Below are positions 29,511 to 40,884 of a stretch of DNA of 64,000 nt, in pieces. The notes under the pieces were generated by a model, which saw only the letters and a program-made list of their open reading frames with translations, ran no database searches and was not told the DNA's origin. Source of the stretch: Taiwanofungus camphoratus (taxonomy: Eukaryota > Basidiomycota > Agaricomycetes > Polyporales > Taiwanofungaceae); contig CP021230.1 of NCBI GenBank assembly GCA_003999685.1, forward strand, positions 682,001 to 746,000, written 5' to 3'. A program made the position numbers and the translations under genes. How positions within the stretch are numbered: position 1 is the first letter of the stretch; the number at the start of each line of letters is the position of its first letter.

Positions 29511-32500
29511 TTGCACATTCCAATTACTGTGGGACGAAAAGACGTTGAAACACGTGCTTTCATTGATAGCGGCGCCTCTGGGATATTCATACATCCCAAG
29601 TTTGTTAAGGAACACAACATCCGCACCGAGGCTCTACCACGCCCCATGCCCGTGTTCAACGTAGATGGAACGGCTAACAAGCAAGCCATCATTACAAAGA
29701 GAGCCCTTCTATCATACAAGATAGGGGGAGAACCCCGATTCGTTAAAGCCTATGTGGCCAGCATAGGAAAGGAAGATATTATCTTCGGGCATACCTGGCT
29801 CAAACTGGAAAACCCGGACATCGATTGGAAGACAGGACGAGTGGAGCTTAAGCACCGTATGACTCTGGAAGAATCTAGGGAATGGAAGAAAAACCTATTG
29901 GAAACCAGAGCTAAACGACTGAAGATCAAAAGATTAACGGCAGAATCTCTCTCTAAAGAAATCATCAAAGCCCGTCAACCCTCAGTTGAAGAGATTGAGG
30001 ACGAAGGAGATGGGGACGTCATGGACACCATGTCTCCAGTCTTACCAACCACGGAAACCTATCGTCAAACGACATCTCCAGACTCTCCAGTCTCAACCCC
30101 GGAAGAAAACTTGGTGAACGGCATCACACTTGAACAAGCAATGGAAACGATCGACGATGATGAACTGGTCTTAGCGTTCATCGAAGGGGATGACCGAATC
30201 ACAACATACGGACGGGACTCATACCCAGCATATCGAGACACCCCACGTATGGAGAAGGAATATCCTCTCGATGGAGTGTATCGTCGCCTTGAAAATGGTC
30301 TCATCTGGCAGGTCAAGCATGACATCGGTTGGCTCACTACGTCTACGGAACTCGCTATCAAGGAACACGCCAAGAAAGAGGAGAAACCGGTCACGGAACT
30401 CGTTCCTGAGTACCTCCACGATCTCCTCTCGGTATTCGACAAACAAGTGGCAGCCCGACTCCCTAAGCACACGGAACACGACCACGAGATTAACCTTAAG
30501 GAAGATTTCAAAGAATTCAAACAATCCACTTATTCGCTCAACAGAGAGGAGCGAGCGGAGTTGGATAAGTTCTTGGAAGAAAACCTTCAGAAAGGATACA
30601 TTCGACCATCAAAGTCACCGCTAGCCAGCCCATTCTTTTTTGTAGAAAAGAAGGATGGGGGATATCGACCTTGTCAGGATTATCGGGAGCTTAACGAGGG
30701 AACTGTCAAGGATCGCTACCCACTCCCACTTATATCGGAACTTTTGGAACGGTTAAACAGGGCGACCATCTTCACCAAAATGGATCTCAGACAGGGGTAC
30801 AACAATATACGGATCCGAGAAGGTGATGAATGGAAGGCAGCTTTTGGCGTTCCAGCAGCTGGTGAAGGACCTCCCTCATTCTACGAACCCCTGGTAATGT
30901 TCTTTGGAATGTGCAATTCACCGGCGACGTTCCAACGGATGATGAACACGGTCTTCGCGGACATGCTCAAGGAAGGATGGTTGGCAATCTATATGGACGA
31001 CATCCTTATCTACTCAACGGACCCCGAGGAACATAAGAAGCGAACACGGCGAGTTATCGAGCGACTTAGAGATAACGACCTGTACCTCAAACCGGAAAAA
31101 TGCAAATTCGACGTGCAAGAAGTCGAATTCCTAGGCATGATCATCAGACCCGGACAACTCGCCATGGACCCAGTCAAGGTAGCTGGTATCAAGGATTGGC
31201 CGACACCTAAGAACCTCAGGGAGGTTAGGTCATTCATCGGGTTTGGAAACTTCTATCGTCGGTTCATACATGGATTCTCGCATCTGGCCCAGCCATTGAT
31301 CTCCCTCACATGAAAAGACATCAAATGGCATTGGGACGACGAACAACAGGAAGCTTTCGAAGCATTAAAGAAAGCCTTCCTAGAACAACCGGTTTTGCAG
31401 ATGCCTGACACGGAGAAGCCGTTCGCGTTGGAAACGGATGCATCAAAATTTGCCACGGGCGCCATCCTCAGACAAAAAGACGACAACGGGGATTGGCATC
31501 CATGCGGCTATATCTCTCAGAGCATGACACCGGCGGAACGAAACTATGATGTCTATGATAGGGAACTTATGGCAGTCATGAGGGGACTCAATGAGTGGAG
31601 TCACCTCCTAATCGGCAGCCCATATCCAGTCATGATATACAGTGATCACAAGAACCTGACATACTGGAAGACGGCACGGAATCTGAATCGAAGACAAGCA
31701 CGATGGGCTCTGCGCCTATCTGAATTCGATTACAGGCTGGTTCATGTACCAGGTACACAAATGGTGCAAAGCGACGTGCTCTCCCGACACCCCGATCACG
31801 ATGATGGATCATCCGACAACCAGGATGTAACCATCTTACCGGACAAAGTATGGGCAGCAGCCATAGACACAAGTCTCAGGGCTTCCATTGTGGAAGCATG
31901 CATAAACGACTCAATGTATACCGAAGGAATGCGCCAAGCACGAAACGGTTCAAATGACCACTGGACCGTTCGAGACGGTGACCTCCTTTACGATAATCGG
32001 GTGTATATCCCCCTGGATGAGGATCTGCGACGGCAAACGGTCTCAAATCATCATGATCTTCCACATGCCGGTCACCCTGGAATTCAGAAAACTCTCTCGT
32101 CTATTCGACGAGACTACTGGTGGCCTGGAATGGCTGACTTCGTCGCCCGATACGTTCACGGTTGTGGAACCTGTCAACAAATGAAGGTTAACACTCACCC
32201 GGACCGCCCCGCCCTCATCCCTATCCAAGCCGCTGCTCACGCCACACCGTTCAGCACAATCAGTTGCGACTTCATCACGGATTTACCCCTTTCCAACGGC
32301 TACGATTCGATTTTGGTCGTAGTGGACCACGACCTTAGTAAGGGGGTAATTTTCATTCCATGCAACAAAACCATTGACGCGCAAGGAACGGCGGAGCTTC
32401 TTTACAACGAGGTCTACAAATGGTTTGGACTCCCAGACAAGATAATCAGCGATCGCGGACCACAATTCGCGTTAAAGGTATTCCAAGAACTTTGCCGCAT

Positions 32501-33310
32501 GACAGGAGTGCAGTCCGCCATGAGCACGGCCTTCCACCCTCAAACGGACGGAGAAACGGAACGGGTAAACCAGGAGCTCGAAGTATACCTTCGATGTTTC
32601 ACAAGCAACAATCCGGATAGGTGGTCTTCCCTACTCGGTGCAGCACAATTCGCCCACAATTCCAGAGAACATTCGACGATCAAGGCGTCACCGTTTAAAG
32701 TCATGATGGGTTTCGAACCACGAGGAATCCCTGTCGTACACAAGGGATCAGACACACCCGGCGCAGCTTATCGCCTGAAGAACCTTCAGAAGATAAGAGA
32801 ACAAGCACACGCGGCGATGGAACTAGCCCAGGCGGTATTGGTAAAGCGGATCAAACCACGAGGGAAAGGTTTCCGTAAAGGACAACAGGTTTGGCTCGAC
32901 TCTCAGAATCTAAAACTGCCATACCCCTCCAGGAAGCTGGCACCCAAGAGAGAGGGCCCCTTCGAAATCGTTGAAGTCCTAGGCCCGGTTTCATACAAGC
33001 TGAAACTCCTGAAGACCTGGCGAGTACATCCCGTTTTCCACGCTGCCCTTCTATCGCCATATACGGAGACGGAGATCCATGGCCAGAACTACACGAGGCC
33101 ACCCCCGGAACTTATTGAAGGCGAAGATAACTACGAAGTCGAAGCCATCATTGGACATCGGGAGAATTTACGGACGAAACGCCGCGAGTATAGGGTCAGG
33201 TGGAAAGGATATTCTTCGGCCAATGACTCATGAGAACCGGAAGTGAATTTAGCCGGTACTGTGGAAGAGCTCCTGGGAGCATATAAGGAGAGAAAGAACT
33301 TGGGCTAAAT
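29511..33310 (+). pseudogene. Gypsy-B pol region, right unit
   Basis: Protease, RT, RNase H, integrase and chromodomain are all recognisable in order and closely match the left unit, but the region is broken about twice. The central polypurine-tract copy is kept at 32330-32350. With only two LTR differences the insertion is young, so the element lost coding capacity soon after insertion or was copied from a defective parent. Confidence 0.9.
32330..32350 (+). other. Central polypurine-tract copy in integrase, right unit
   Basis: The 21 bases are identical to the 3' tract at 35095-35115. Confidence 0.5.
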
Positions 33311-33349
33311 CCAGTTCACTCCTCCAAACGAACTACCACCCACCGCAAC

Positions 33350-34735
33350 ATGCCTCGTCAATCTAACACCTACGCCCAAGCCGCCGCTCGTGGCCGAGCA
33401 CGCGCCTTCCTTGCCACCCGACGTGCTACCCGCACACCTCAGACGGCCACCTCTCCCACGGCAATACCCTCCTCGTCATCGGCGTCCTCGGCATCCTCTG
33501 GTTATGGCCCACTCTTTGGTTTTCAAACCGCCGCACAATTTCACAACCCTGTACCGGGAGAAGGCGCGTTACCCCGACAAGCTGACGTCCTCTACTACCC
33601 ATGCTGCATCTATGACGTGGACCCAATCCTCCTCAACATCCTGACTCGACACTCCAGGGACATTGCGCGATTACTAGGGTCCCTACCGAATACACGAAAC
33701 AACCAGGACGAGCAGGAAGCGTACGGGGAATATATCGACGCTAGGCTGCAATACCTAGGAGCAGTGGACGACGCAACTGAGCAGCTGGCCATATGGAAAG
33801 ACAAAATCCGGCAGTTAGACTTCAAAGTGGTCCGCACCCTGCGAAGAATGGACGATATGTCCATGGCCCGCCATCTCCAGGACATGATCGCCCCACACCG
33901 ACGAACCGACCACCATAGGTTTGTCCGACGGTCTCAGCCCGACATTGTCACACGTGGGCCCACCCCGCCGCCAGAACCCGAAGACCCCCTTCAAACCTTC
34001 ATCGACACCCCAGCCGGACAAGAGTCCATTGGAGCAGTACCCAGTAGGATCGATTCCCTCCCAAACTACATGCGCCCCAGGCCTAACTGGAGACCTCGAG
34101 GGCGTTGCCACGCCTGCGGCAGCATGATGCATTGGGTACGTGACTGCCCAGACTATACTTGCGCAAGATGTCATCGCACTGCCCCGGGACACCTATCTCG
34201 AGAATGCACGGTAGCCCGTCACGCCTCAGCGCCACCCATCTTGCCCGCCCCAGGAGAGGGTCGTCGCCGCGAACTGGTCGACTCGATTCACCGCCCCACG
34301 CAGGCACCCATCCCGGTCATGTCGACCACCAACCCTCCTCGCGTTCTTATGTCTCGAAGGGAGCAACCCCTTCCCCCTACCCCATCTCGCCCCAGGGCAA
34401 ATATGACAGCCAGTCCATCGCGGACCGATATGCCTTACCCCCACCCACACGCACCCGGGCCATCACTCAACCATTTGTCCGGACCAGGAATACCACCCCA
34501 CCAACATCTAGCAGAGCCTGGGGCAAGTACTGGCCCTTTCACTCGTGGCCCCGACGACCGATTTACTCCACCCCCAGTCATCCCACCTCCCCCGCCCAGT
34601 TATCACGTCCCCCCTGTCATTTCTCCACCACCTGTTTACCGCCGCGGGACTTACGACCTGCCCTCGAACTCCTACATGAACGACAATGAATGGGACGACT
34701 ACGGGTTCGAAGATTACGGTGATGGCGAGCAATGA
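33350..34735 (+). CDS. Gypsy-B third ORF, right unit (461 residues)
   Basis: This is the whole version of the extra ORF. The N-terminus is MPRQSNTYAQAAARGRA, followed by an Ala/Ser-rich segment and a conserved middle block (YYP...YDVDPIL, then EEYGEYIDARLQYLGAVDD-like sequence). The paired knuckles CHACGSMMHWVRDC and CARCHRTAPGHLSREC come next, then a Pro-rich linker and an acidic aromatic C-terminus ending EDYGDGEQ. It begins about 40 bp after pol ends. The knuckles suggest nucleic-acid binding, possibly a second nucleocapsid-like or chaperone protein; that is inference. No database match can be claimed from here. Confidence 0.75.
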   Translation: MPRQSNTYAQAAARGRARAFLATRRATRTPQTATSPTAIPSSSSASSASSGYGPLFGFQTAAQFHNPVPGEGALPRQADVLYYPCCIYDVDPILLNILTRHSRDIARLLGSLPNTRNNQDEQEAYGEYIDARLQYLGAVDDATEQLAIWKDKIRQLDFKVVRTLRRMDDMSMARHLQDMIAPHRRTDHHRFVRRSQPDIVTRGPTPPPEPEDPLQTFIDTPAGQESIGAVPSRIDSLPNYMRPRPNWRPRGRCHACGSMMHWVRDCPDYTCARCHRTAPGHLSRECTVARHASAPPILPAPGEGRRRELVDSIHRPTQAPIPVMSTTNPPRVLMSRREQPLPPTPSRPRANMTASPSRTDMPYPHPHAPGPSLNHLSGPGIPPHQHLAEPGASTGPFTRGPDDRFTPPPVIPPPPPSYHVPPVISPPPVYRRGTYDLPSNSYMNDNEWDDYGFEDYGDGEQ

Positions 34736-34808
34736 AAGGGATTGCTTGCCGGAGGCGGCTAGTTGCAACTCAGCGAGAAGTATTAACGCTGAGCCACATG
34801 CTAGCAGG

Positions 34809-35041
34809 GTACAGTGTTTACACTGTACGGTGATGGTGAACAGTAGGGGTGCTGTTTGCTTGAGGCGGTAGGTTGCAAGCGGTGCTGGGTCCTTACCCGG
34901 CCGCCCACATGCCTACATTGCACGAGGCTTACACGATGTCGTGGGTCCTTACCCGGTCGCTGAAAGTCTCACAAGGTACGAGATGAAACACTCTCACAGT
35001 TCGAGGTGAAACACCCTCACGGTATGCGGTGAAACACCCGC
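34809..35041 (+). other. Gypsy-B 3' hairpin array, right unit
   Basis: Same order as the left unit. The AAA-loop hairpins are GAGATGAAACACTCTC (34980-34995), GAGGTGAAACACCCTC (35003-35018) and GCGGTGAAACACCCGC (35026-35041). Confidence 0.55.
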
Positions 35042-35114
35042 ACGGCTGAAGAACATTTTATTTAACGGAAAATCAAGTAGGGTCGTTCGGAGATCGACCT
35101 TAGTAAGGGGGTAA

Positions 35115-35605
35115 TGAAACAATTTCTATTTCTTATCATTACCACGGTCATTGCTTATTCATGGACTATTACTATACGGGCCCTGGATCGGCCCCGCTTA
35201 CGCATAGGACTCTGACTCATATCTGGGCCGCTTACCACATTCCTCATCACTCATACGTATTGCTAATACGCCCGGATCGTACCACTCTCTATTTATCTAT
35301 AGTCGTACCACATTACGGACCTCCTGCCCTAGAGTAGTTCTTGGTCCGTGCTCACGATACGTACTTGTATATATAGCATGTACTTAGCTTAGTTCAGACC
35401 TTAAGTCTGATCTTGTTACCATTAGTCTTCTGACTATCATATTCGTGTCTTGTATCCTCTCGCTCATACCTGAGTGATACTCGCTCGAGTCTACGGACTT
35501 CACGACACCCGGTCTATATCGACCATAAGACCCCGCCACCTTCTATCGTGGTCAGGCCCTCACGTGTGAGGCAACATATAGGATCCAAGATACCAATTTG
35601 TATCA
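35115..35605 (+). repeat. Gypsy-B LTR 3 (right)
   Basis: 491 bp, preceded by the 3' polypurine tract at 35095-35114 and followed by LINE sequence beginning ACGCACTTCC. Confidence 0.93.
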
Positions 35606-37859
35606 ACGCACTTCCACCCATTGCGTGCATGTGCGGGGATTTTAATCTCCGCCACCCATTGTGGGATACACGCACTGCGGGATCTTGGGTGCGGCCTCCG
35701 CACTACGCTGATTCCAATCGCCTTATCGAGCTGGCTCAGGCTGAGCTCGATCTGGTATTGATGAACGCCCAGAATGGTCCAGTCACTTGGCGTTCCCATA
35801 ATATCGCTCTCACACCTGGAGTCATAGACTTGGTGTGGATCGACCCAGTGTACTATGAAGGCCAAGACCTTCATGTACTCATGTCACATCACCACAACAG
35901 CAACCACGCGGTCCTGCAGTGGGAGATGCCGATTGAAGTGGAGCCAGAACCGGTGAGGGGTATATCTCGCACCGGCGATGCGGCCCAACAATTTATGATG
36001 GCAATGGCAAAATTGTTTGCTGATTACCGTACACATTTCAGCAGCACTCAAGGCGTTGAACGAATGGGGGACCGCCTTGAGCGGGACCTTCAAAGACTAT
36101 GGATGGAGTATTTGTCAGTGAAGCGCCCGTCCAAACGCTCAAAGTCGTGGTGGGATGCTGCATGCTCCCACGTGGCCACTCAACTTGCGAACACCCAGCA
36201 CCATCTTAGCACAGCGTCTGGGCAGTATCGCTACCTACGTCATCAGTTGGGACCTGGAGCTCAGGCCACTGCAGACACATACGATGTTGCTGCCGAACTT
36301 CGGTCCGAATGGCAAAAACAACGTGCAACACTCCGCCTTGCCACGAAGCAGGCGAAGCATGCACACTTTGATCGGATCATGGATGAATCCAATCCCCAAC
36401 TGATCTCGGACTTTGTTGTCTGGACAAAGCCAAGACGGCAAGAAGCCACCATTCAGCTGCGTCAAGCTGACGGCGCGCCAGTTCAAAGTGCGACTGATCT
36501 CAGTTGTGCCTTTCAAGCTCAGTTTACACCTGTCAACCCACGGCCGGTGGATCTGTCATTTGTAGACGAAATTCCTCAAAGGGAGGAATTAACTCTACCA
36601 GATATTAGTGAGTTTGAGATTCGTGAGAATCTTAAATCCACTAGCAATACCTCCGCACCCGGTTCCGATCACGTGAATTGGATGTGGATTAAATGGTTGG
36701 TGGACCGGATCGAGCGCTCTGAGGAGGGCATCGAGACTGATCTCGGTATACACGTGCGGCAATGGCTGCGCACGTACTATAACGCTTGCCTCGATTTCGA
36801 GGTATATCCGAGCGTCTTCAAGCGGTCTGTTACGGTGGTTCTGCCTAAACCGAACAAACTGGACTATACGTTAGCGAAGGCCTATAGGCCTATCTGCTTA
36901 CTCAATTGCTTTGGCAAATTGTTCGAAAAGATCATTGCCAAACAAATGCAGTGGGACGCCCAGAAGTGGGGAATTCTACACCCATGCCAGTTTGGTGGGG
37001 CTATGCAGCATAGCACCACTGATGCTGGCATCCAGCTTGTGCACAATGTCAAAGAGGCATGGGCACGAAACCTTATCCCATCGGTGCTATTGCTCGATGT
37101 GTCACAATTCTACCCGTCCATCAACCATGATGCGCTGGTAGGAATCATGCGAAAACAGGGCTTCAATAGTAAGCTCTGTAACTTCATGGCAAATTACTTG
37201 ATCGGGCGGAAAACCCGATTCTTGTTTAATGGGACCCTGACCGATCCATCTGACTTTGATGTCGGAGTTGGCCAGGGATCGAGTTTATCCCCGATTCTAT
37301 CTGGGGTTTACATTGCACCGGTTATACACAAGTGGGTGCCTGTCCATTTGGTACAGCCAGGCCGTACTGGGACCCAGTTCTATGTGGACGACGGTCTCAT
37401 CATGGCGGCTTCGCTGAAGGCTGTTGACGACAGCCCGCAAGCCCTTGTACTGAAGAACAACGTCATTTTGACGAATGTCTTCCATGATCTCGTCGGCGAT
37501 CTGAACCGTTTAGGTTTAGGCGTCAAAGGAGACAAGTTGGAGTTGATGCACTTCTGGAAGCACCAGAAGGGGTATTCGACTTCTCGACCACTCGGACCGG
37601 ATCTAACCATCCGAACTGATGGACATGACATCACTTTGCGAGCAAAGGACACCATGCGCTATCTTGGGTTCTTTTTGGACCCCAAGCTTAGCTTCCATGC
37701 ACACATGCGGTTCTATGCCAACAAGGCGGCTAGCACATGTAACGCACTCTGCATGCTCGGTAACTCGGCACGAGGATTCCATCCCATCAACAAACAGCGG
37801 CTCTATATTGCGCATGTCATTCCGTTGATGCTATATGGTGCTCAACTGTGGTGAAACCC
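35606..37859 (+). pseudogene. LINE copy 2 central segment: endonuclease end and reverse transcriptase
   Basis: It begins inside the endonuclease (CMCGDFNLRHPLWD, the GDFN motif) and continues through SNHAVLQWEM, where the usual SDH motif reads SNH. RT follows with GQGSSLSPILSGVY and FYVDDGLIMAAS. The frame ends at a TGA at 37852-37854 where copy 1 has TGG. A one-base deletion just downstream (GCAAAGAA against GCAAAAGAA, about 37886) shifts the frame before the RNase H part. The segment is otherwise open and is the better RT copy of the two. Confidence 0.88.
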
Positions 37860-39566
37860 ACAGTGGAAAGGCCTCAAATGGGCTGCAAAGAATTACAGAC
37901 CGCACAGTCAAGAGCGGCTAGGTGGATCATCAGCTGTTTTAAGACCACACCGATTGGGGCGATGGAGATGTTGGGTGGGTTGGTCCCCATCCGCATCCAG
38001 GTCGACCGATATATGGAGAAAGCTGCGCTTCGAGCACGGCGAGTTCACGAAGGGCACCCAATGAGGGCCGTCCTTCCACCTTATTGGGTGGCCAACGTCA
38101 CCAATATCACCGCGCCATGGCCGCTTAACTCGCGCCGCGGCAAAAAACAGGTTGTCACCCCAATGACGTTCATAGATCGCATCAGGCGGCAGTCATCAGA
38201 AGACTTTGCACCACTCCATCCGGAGGCGCGGCCTGGAGATTGGGTCGTGGATCGGTACATAGATCGCTTCAAGCGGGTGTTCATGGACAGAAAAGGTCCA
38301 AACAAACGCTCTCCTGAATTTGCCGACTGGTTGAAGTTCACCTGGTGGCCGGAATTCCGGCGCCAGCTGGCCCAGCCAGAAGGGCGAATGTTGTTCACTG
38401 ATGGGTTGTATGCAAATGCGCCCACAGTGAGATCTGGTAGCGCGTGGCTCATCATTGATGGGGAAGACCACGTTGCCCATGGAAAATTTGGGGCCAGCAA
38501 GGTCCAGAGTTTCGATGCGGAGATGCTAGCATTGGCGTACGGGCTGCGTGAAGCAGTCCGTGACGTCCCTGCCCACATCACCACCCTCATAGTCTGTTCT
38601 GATAACCAATCGGCACTCGACCGAATATTCAAGCCGGAAGTCGGACCGTCACAGATGACAGCGGTCATGGCTTCTCAACACGTACGAGCATTCCTCGATG
38701 CAGATGAACGCCGGCGCATTGTCCTTTTTTGGATTCCTTCCCATAAAGGCATCTTTCAAAACGAGTTCGTTGATGAACTCGTGAAGAAGGCATTGGATGA
38801 TCCCCAACCGGAATTCATCTCACAGTCAATGGCCCTTGCTCACGTCAAGGCAAGGGTCAAAAAGTGCTGGGGAACATTAGTTGACAATCCCAGCTATCGC
38901 GGTCGTCGGTTATGGCAAGTAACCGAGGATGCTTTACCGCTGCACGGGACCACGGCTAAGGGCACGTGGGTCTTGAAGGCAGCTGGCAAGTCCAACAAGA
39001 AGGTGGCACGTGTATGCCGCGTGCTTACCAACCATTTCCCCAGCGGTGAATACCGCTCTAGGTTCAACATCCCAGGACCTCACCTCTGCTTGTGCGGAGC
39101 GGAGGAAACTAGGAAACATGTGCTCTTCGACTGCCCATTTTGGATTAGGACGAAGCACCAACAGGGTCCTCGGGACCCGCTTCTGATGGGGCCCCCTGAA
39201 CAAAGGGGATGGACCTCGGATGACATAATGGAGTTCCTTCGGCTCAACCCGATGGTCTCCACATTCGATTGGGCGGAGATTCTGGCAGAATCTCTGCTTG
39301 AAGCTGAAGTTGCGCGCACGAGAACATTCACTCGTGCCCGTCTTATATGCCACACTGTCGGAAGACAAGCGGCTTGGCAGCGGTTCCATGCAGACCGACA
39401 TTTAGATCCCAGAATGACCACTGCCCTGGGTGGAAAATACCGGGATTTCTGTGAATGGTACGATGCCAAAGCAAAGGTGTTTGAAATGTACCATAATTGG
39501 ATAAATGAGGGGGTAGCGGAACCAAGCATCCGCGATGACCCCCCCGTTTACCCGAACGATAACTGA
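37860..39566 (+). pseudogene. LINE copy 2 RNase H and Cys/His tail
   Basis: The sequence aligns with 9560-11267 of copy 1 and stays open to the stop at 39564-39566. RNase H blocks read LFTDGLYA (copy 1 LFTDGSYA), SFDAEM, CSDNQSA and FVDELVKKA. The tail is CLCGAEETRKHVLFDC. It is separated from the RT segment by a nonsense codon and a one-base deletion. Confidence 0.87.
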
Positions 39567-39881
39567 GGCCCAAAACCTGTAGGGCTAGACTCAGTTCTCT
39601 AGGTGATTTACTGACGGAACGGGATGACCGGGCCGGGTAAACACACAGAGCGTGAAAAGTGGGTCGGGCGGGGGTTGGGTATGGCGTCCTCTGGATGACT
39701 GTACCTTTCTTTTTGCAGGCTTAACTGGATTATATGCCCATGCCACATAACGAGGCCATCGAAACCTGTAGGTGTGCCGCTCATGCGGGCACGGATGCCC
39801 ACTTACTATCATTATTACTCTACATGTACCTACGTTGTATGAAGTATAAACCCGAGGAATTAAAAAAAATAAAAAAAAAAG
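39567..39881 (+). other. LINE copy 2 3' untranslated region and A-rich tail
   Basis: Matches 11268-11588 and ends TTAAAAAAAATAAAAAAAA near 39862-39881. Confidence 0.85.
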
Positions 39882-40401
39882 AGATGGGTGGTTCGGCATC
39901 GATGCCGATCACCTCGAGGTACCTTCAGGTGACAACAACTTTGGGCCCACGGTCATCAGTTGCGCTAGGAGCAGTCACGTTATGTTAATGCATCATGGTT
40001 TGCAACTGAGCACATTGCAATTGATTGAGACATGTTGCAAAGGAGTTAAGGTGCAGCTATCTCTTAGCAACTTCACCTATTCCCTTATGATTAGCTTCAG
40101 CCTTAAGTATACCAGGTTGCACTTGAGGTATTGCCAATTCAGGCATTTGCTGTTCCTTGTGAGTATGTTTTCTTGTTGGGCAAGGAGATGGACACATTAT
40201 GCTGATATAACTGTCTTGCTGGGCAAGACAAAGGTGTTGGAGGTAGATGCCTTAGCATATCAGGTAGACCATTGATTGCATCTGAGCATACTATTGCTTC
40301 TCACATTGAATAGATTTTGTCTGTACCATACATCATATGATCATAGAGTGTCTAATGTAATGTGTAAACTCCCTGTGTGTGCTTAGATAATAGAGTGTAT
40401 T
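39882..40401. other. Unassigned CpG-poor spacer
   Basis: AT-rich, with no confident gene. Small open frames here have no recognisable motif. It is the unbroken flank of the solo LTR that follows. Confidence 0.4.
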
Positions 40402-40879
40402 TGAAACAATTTCTATTTCTTATCATTACCACGGTCATTGCTTGCATACGGACCTATTACTATACGGGCCCCGGATCGGCCCCGCTTACGCATAGGACTC
40501 TGACTCATATCCGGGCCGCTTACCACATTCCTCTTTACTCACACGTATTGCTAATACGCCCGGATCGTACCACTCCGCATTTATCTATAGTCGTACCACA
40601 TTACGGACCTCCTGCCCTAGAGTAGTTCTTGGTCCGTGCTCACGATACGTACTTGTATATATAGCATGTACTTTAGCGTAGGTCGGACCTTAAGTCTGAT
40701 CTGGTTACCATTATATTCGTGTCTTGTATCCTCTCGCTCACATCTGAGTGATACTCGCTCGAGTCTACGGACTTCACGACACTCGGTCTATATCGACCAT
40801 AAGACCTCGCCACCTTCTATCGTGGTCAGGCCCTCACGTGTGAGGCAATATCTAGGATCCAAGATACCAATTTGTATCA
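40402..40879 (+). repeat. Solo gypsy-B LTR
   Basis: 478 bp from TGAAACAATT to TTTGTATCA, with perfect target duplication GTATT at 40397-40401 and 40880-40884. This is the product of LTR-LTR recombination. It keeps the TATA box and the AAGTCTGATCT start-site motif. Confidence 0.93.
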
Positions 40880-40884
40880 GTATT

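Larger units (their letters stand above)
19839..35605 (+). mobile_element. Tandem of two gypsy-B chromoviruses sharing LTRs (LTR-int-LTR-int-LTR)
   Basis: Three LTRs (19839-20314, 27455-27945, 35115-35605) enclose two complete internal regions in the same orientation. The second and third LTRs differ at two positions in 491 bp. The first is 476 bp, lacks a 15-nt block and differs at roughly ten positions. Left and right flanks (CCCAT and ACGCA) do not form a target duplication. The left unit looks whole in gag and pol, with about one break in the third ORF; the right unit has about two breaks in pol and a whole third ORF. The family is related to gypsy-A (same domain order, clearly diverged LTRs). 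Confidence 0.9.
18850..39881 (+). mobile_element. LINE copy 2 (Tad-like), split by the gypsy-B tandem
   Basis: LINE sequence occupies about 18850-19838 and 35606-39881. The 5' part carries a low-complexity N-terminal region and the first endonuclease motifs; the 3' part starts within the endonuclease and continues through RT, RNase H and the A-rich tail. The endonuclease piece between the two halves (roughly 50-70 residues by family comparison) is missing, see findings. The 5' boundary rests on where the saccharopine-like pseudogene stops and is approximate. Confidence 0.85.
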
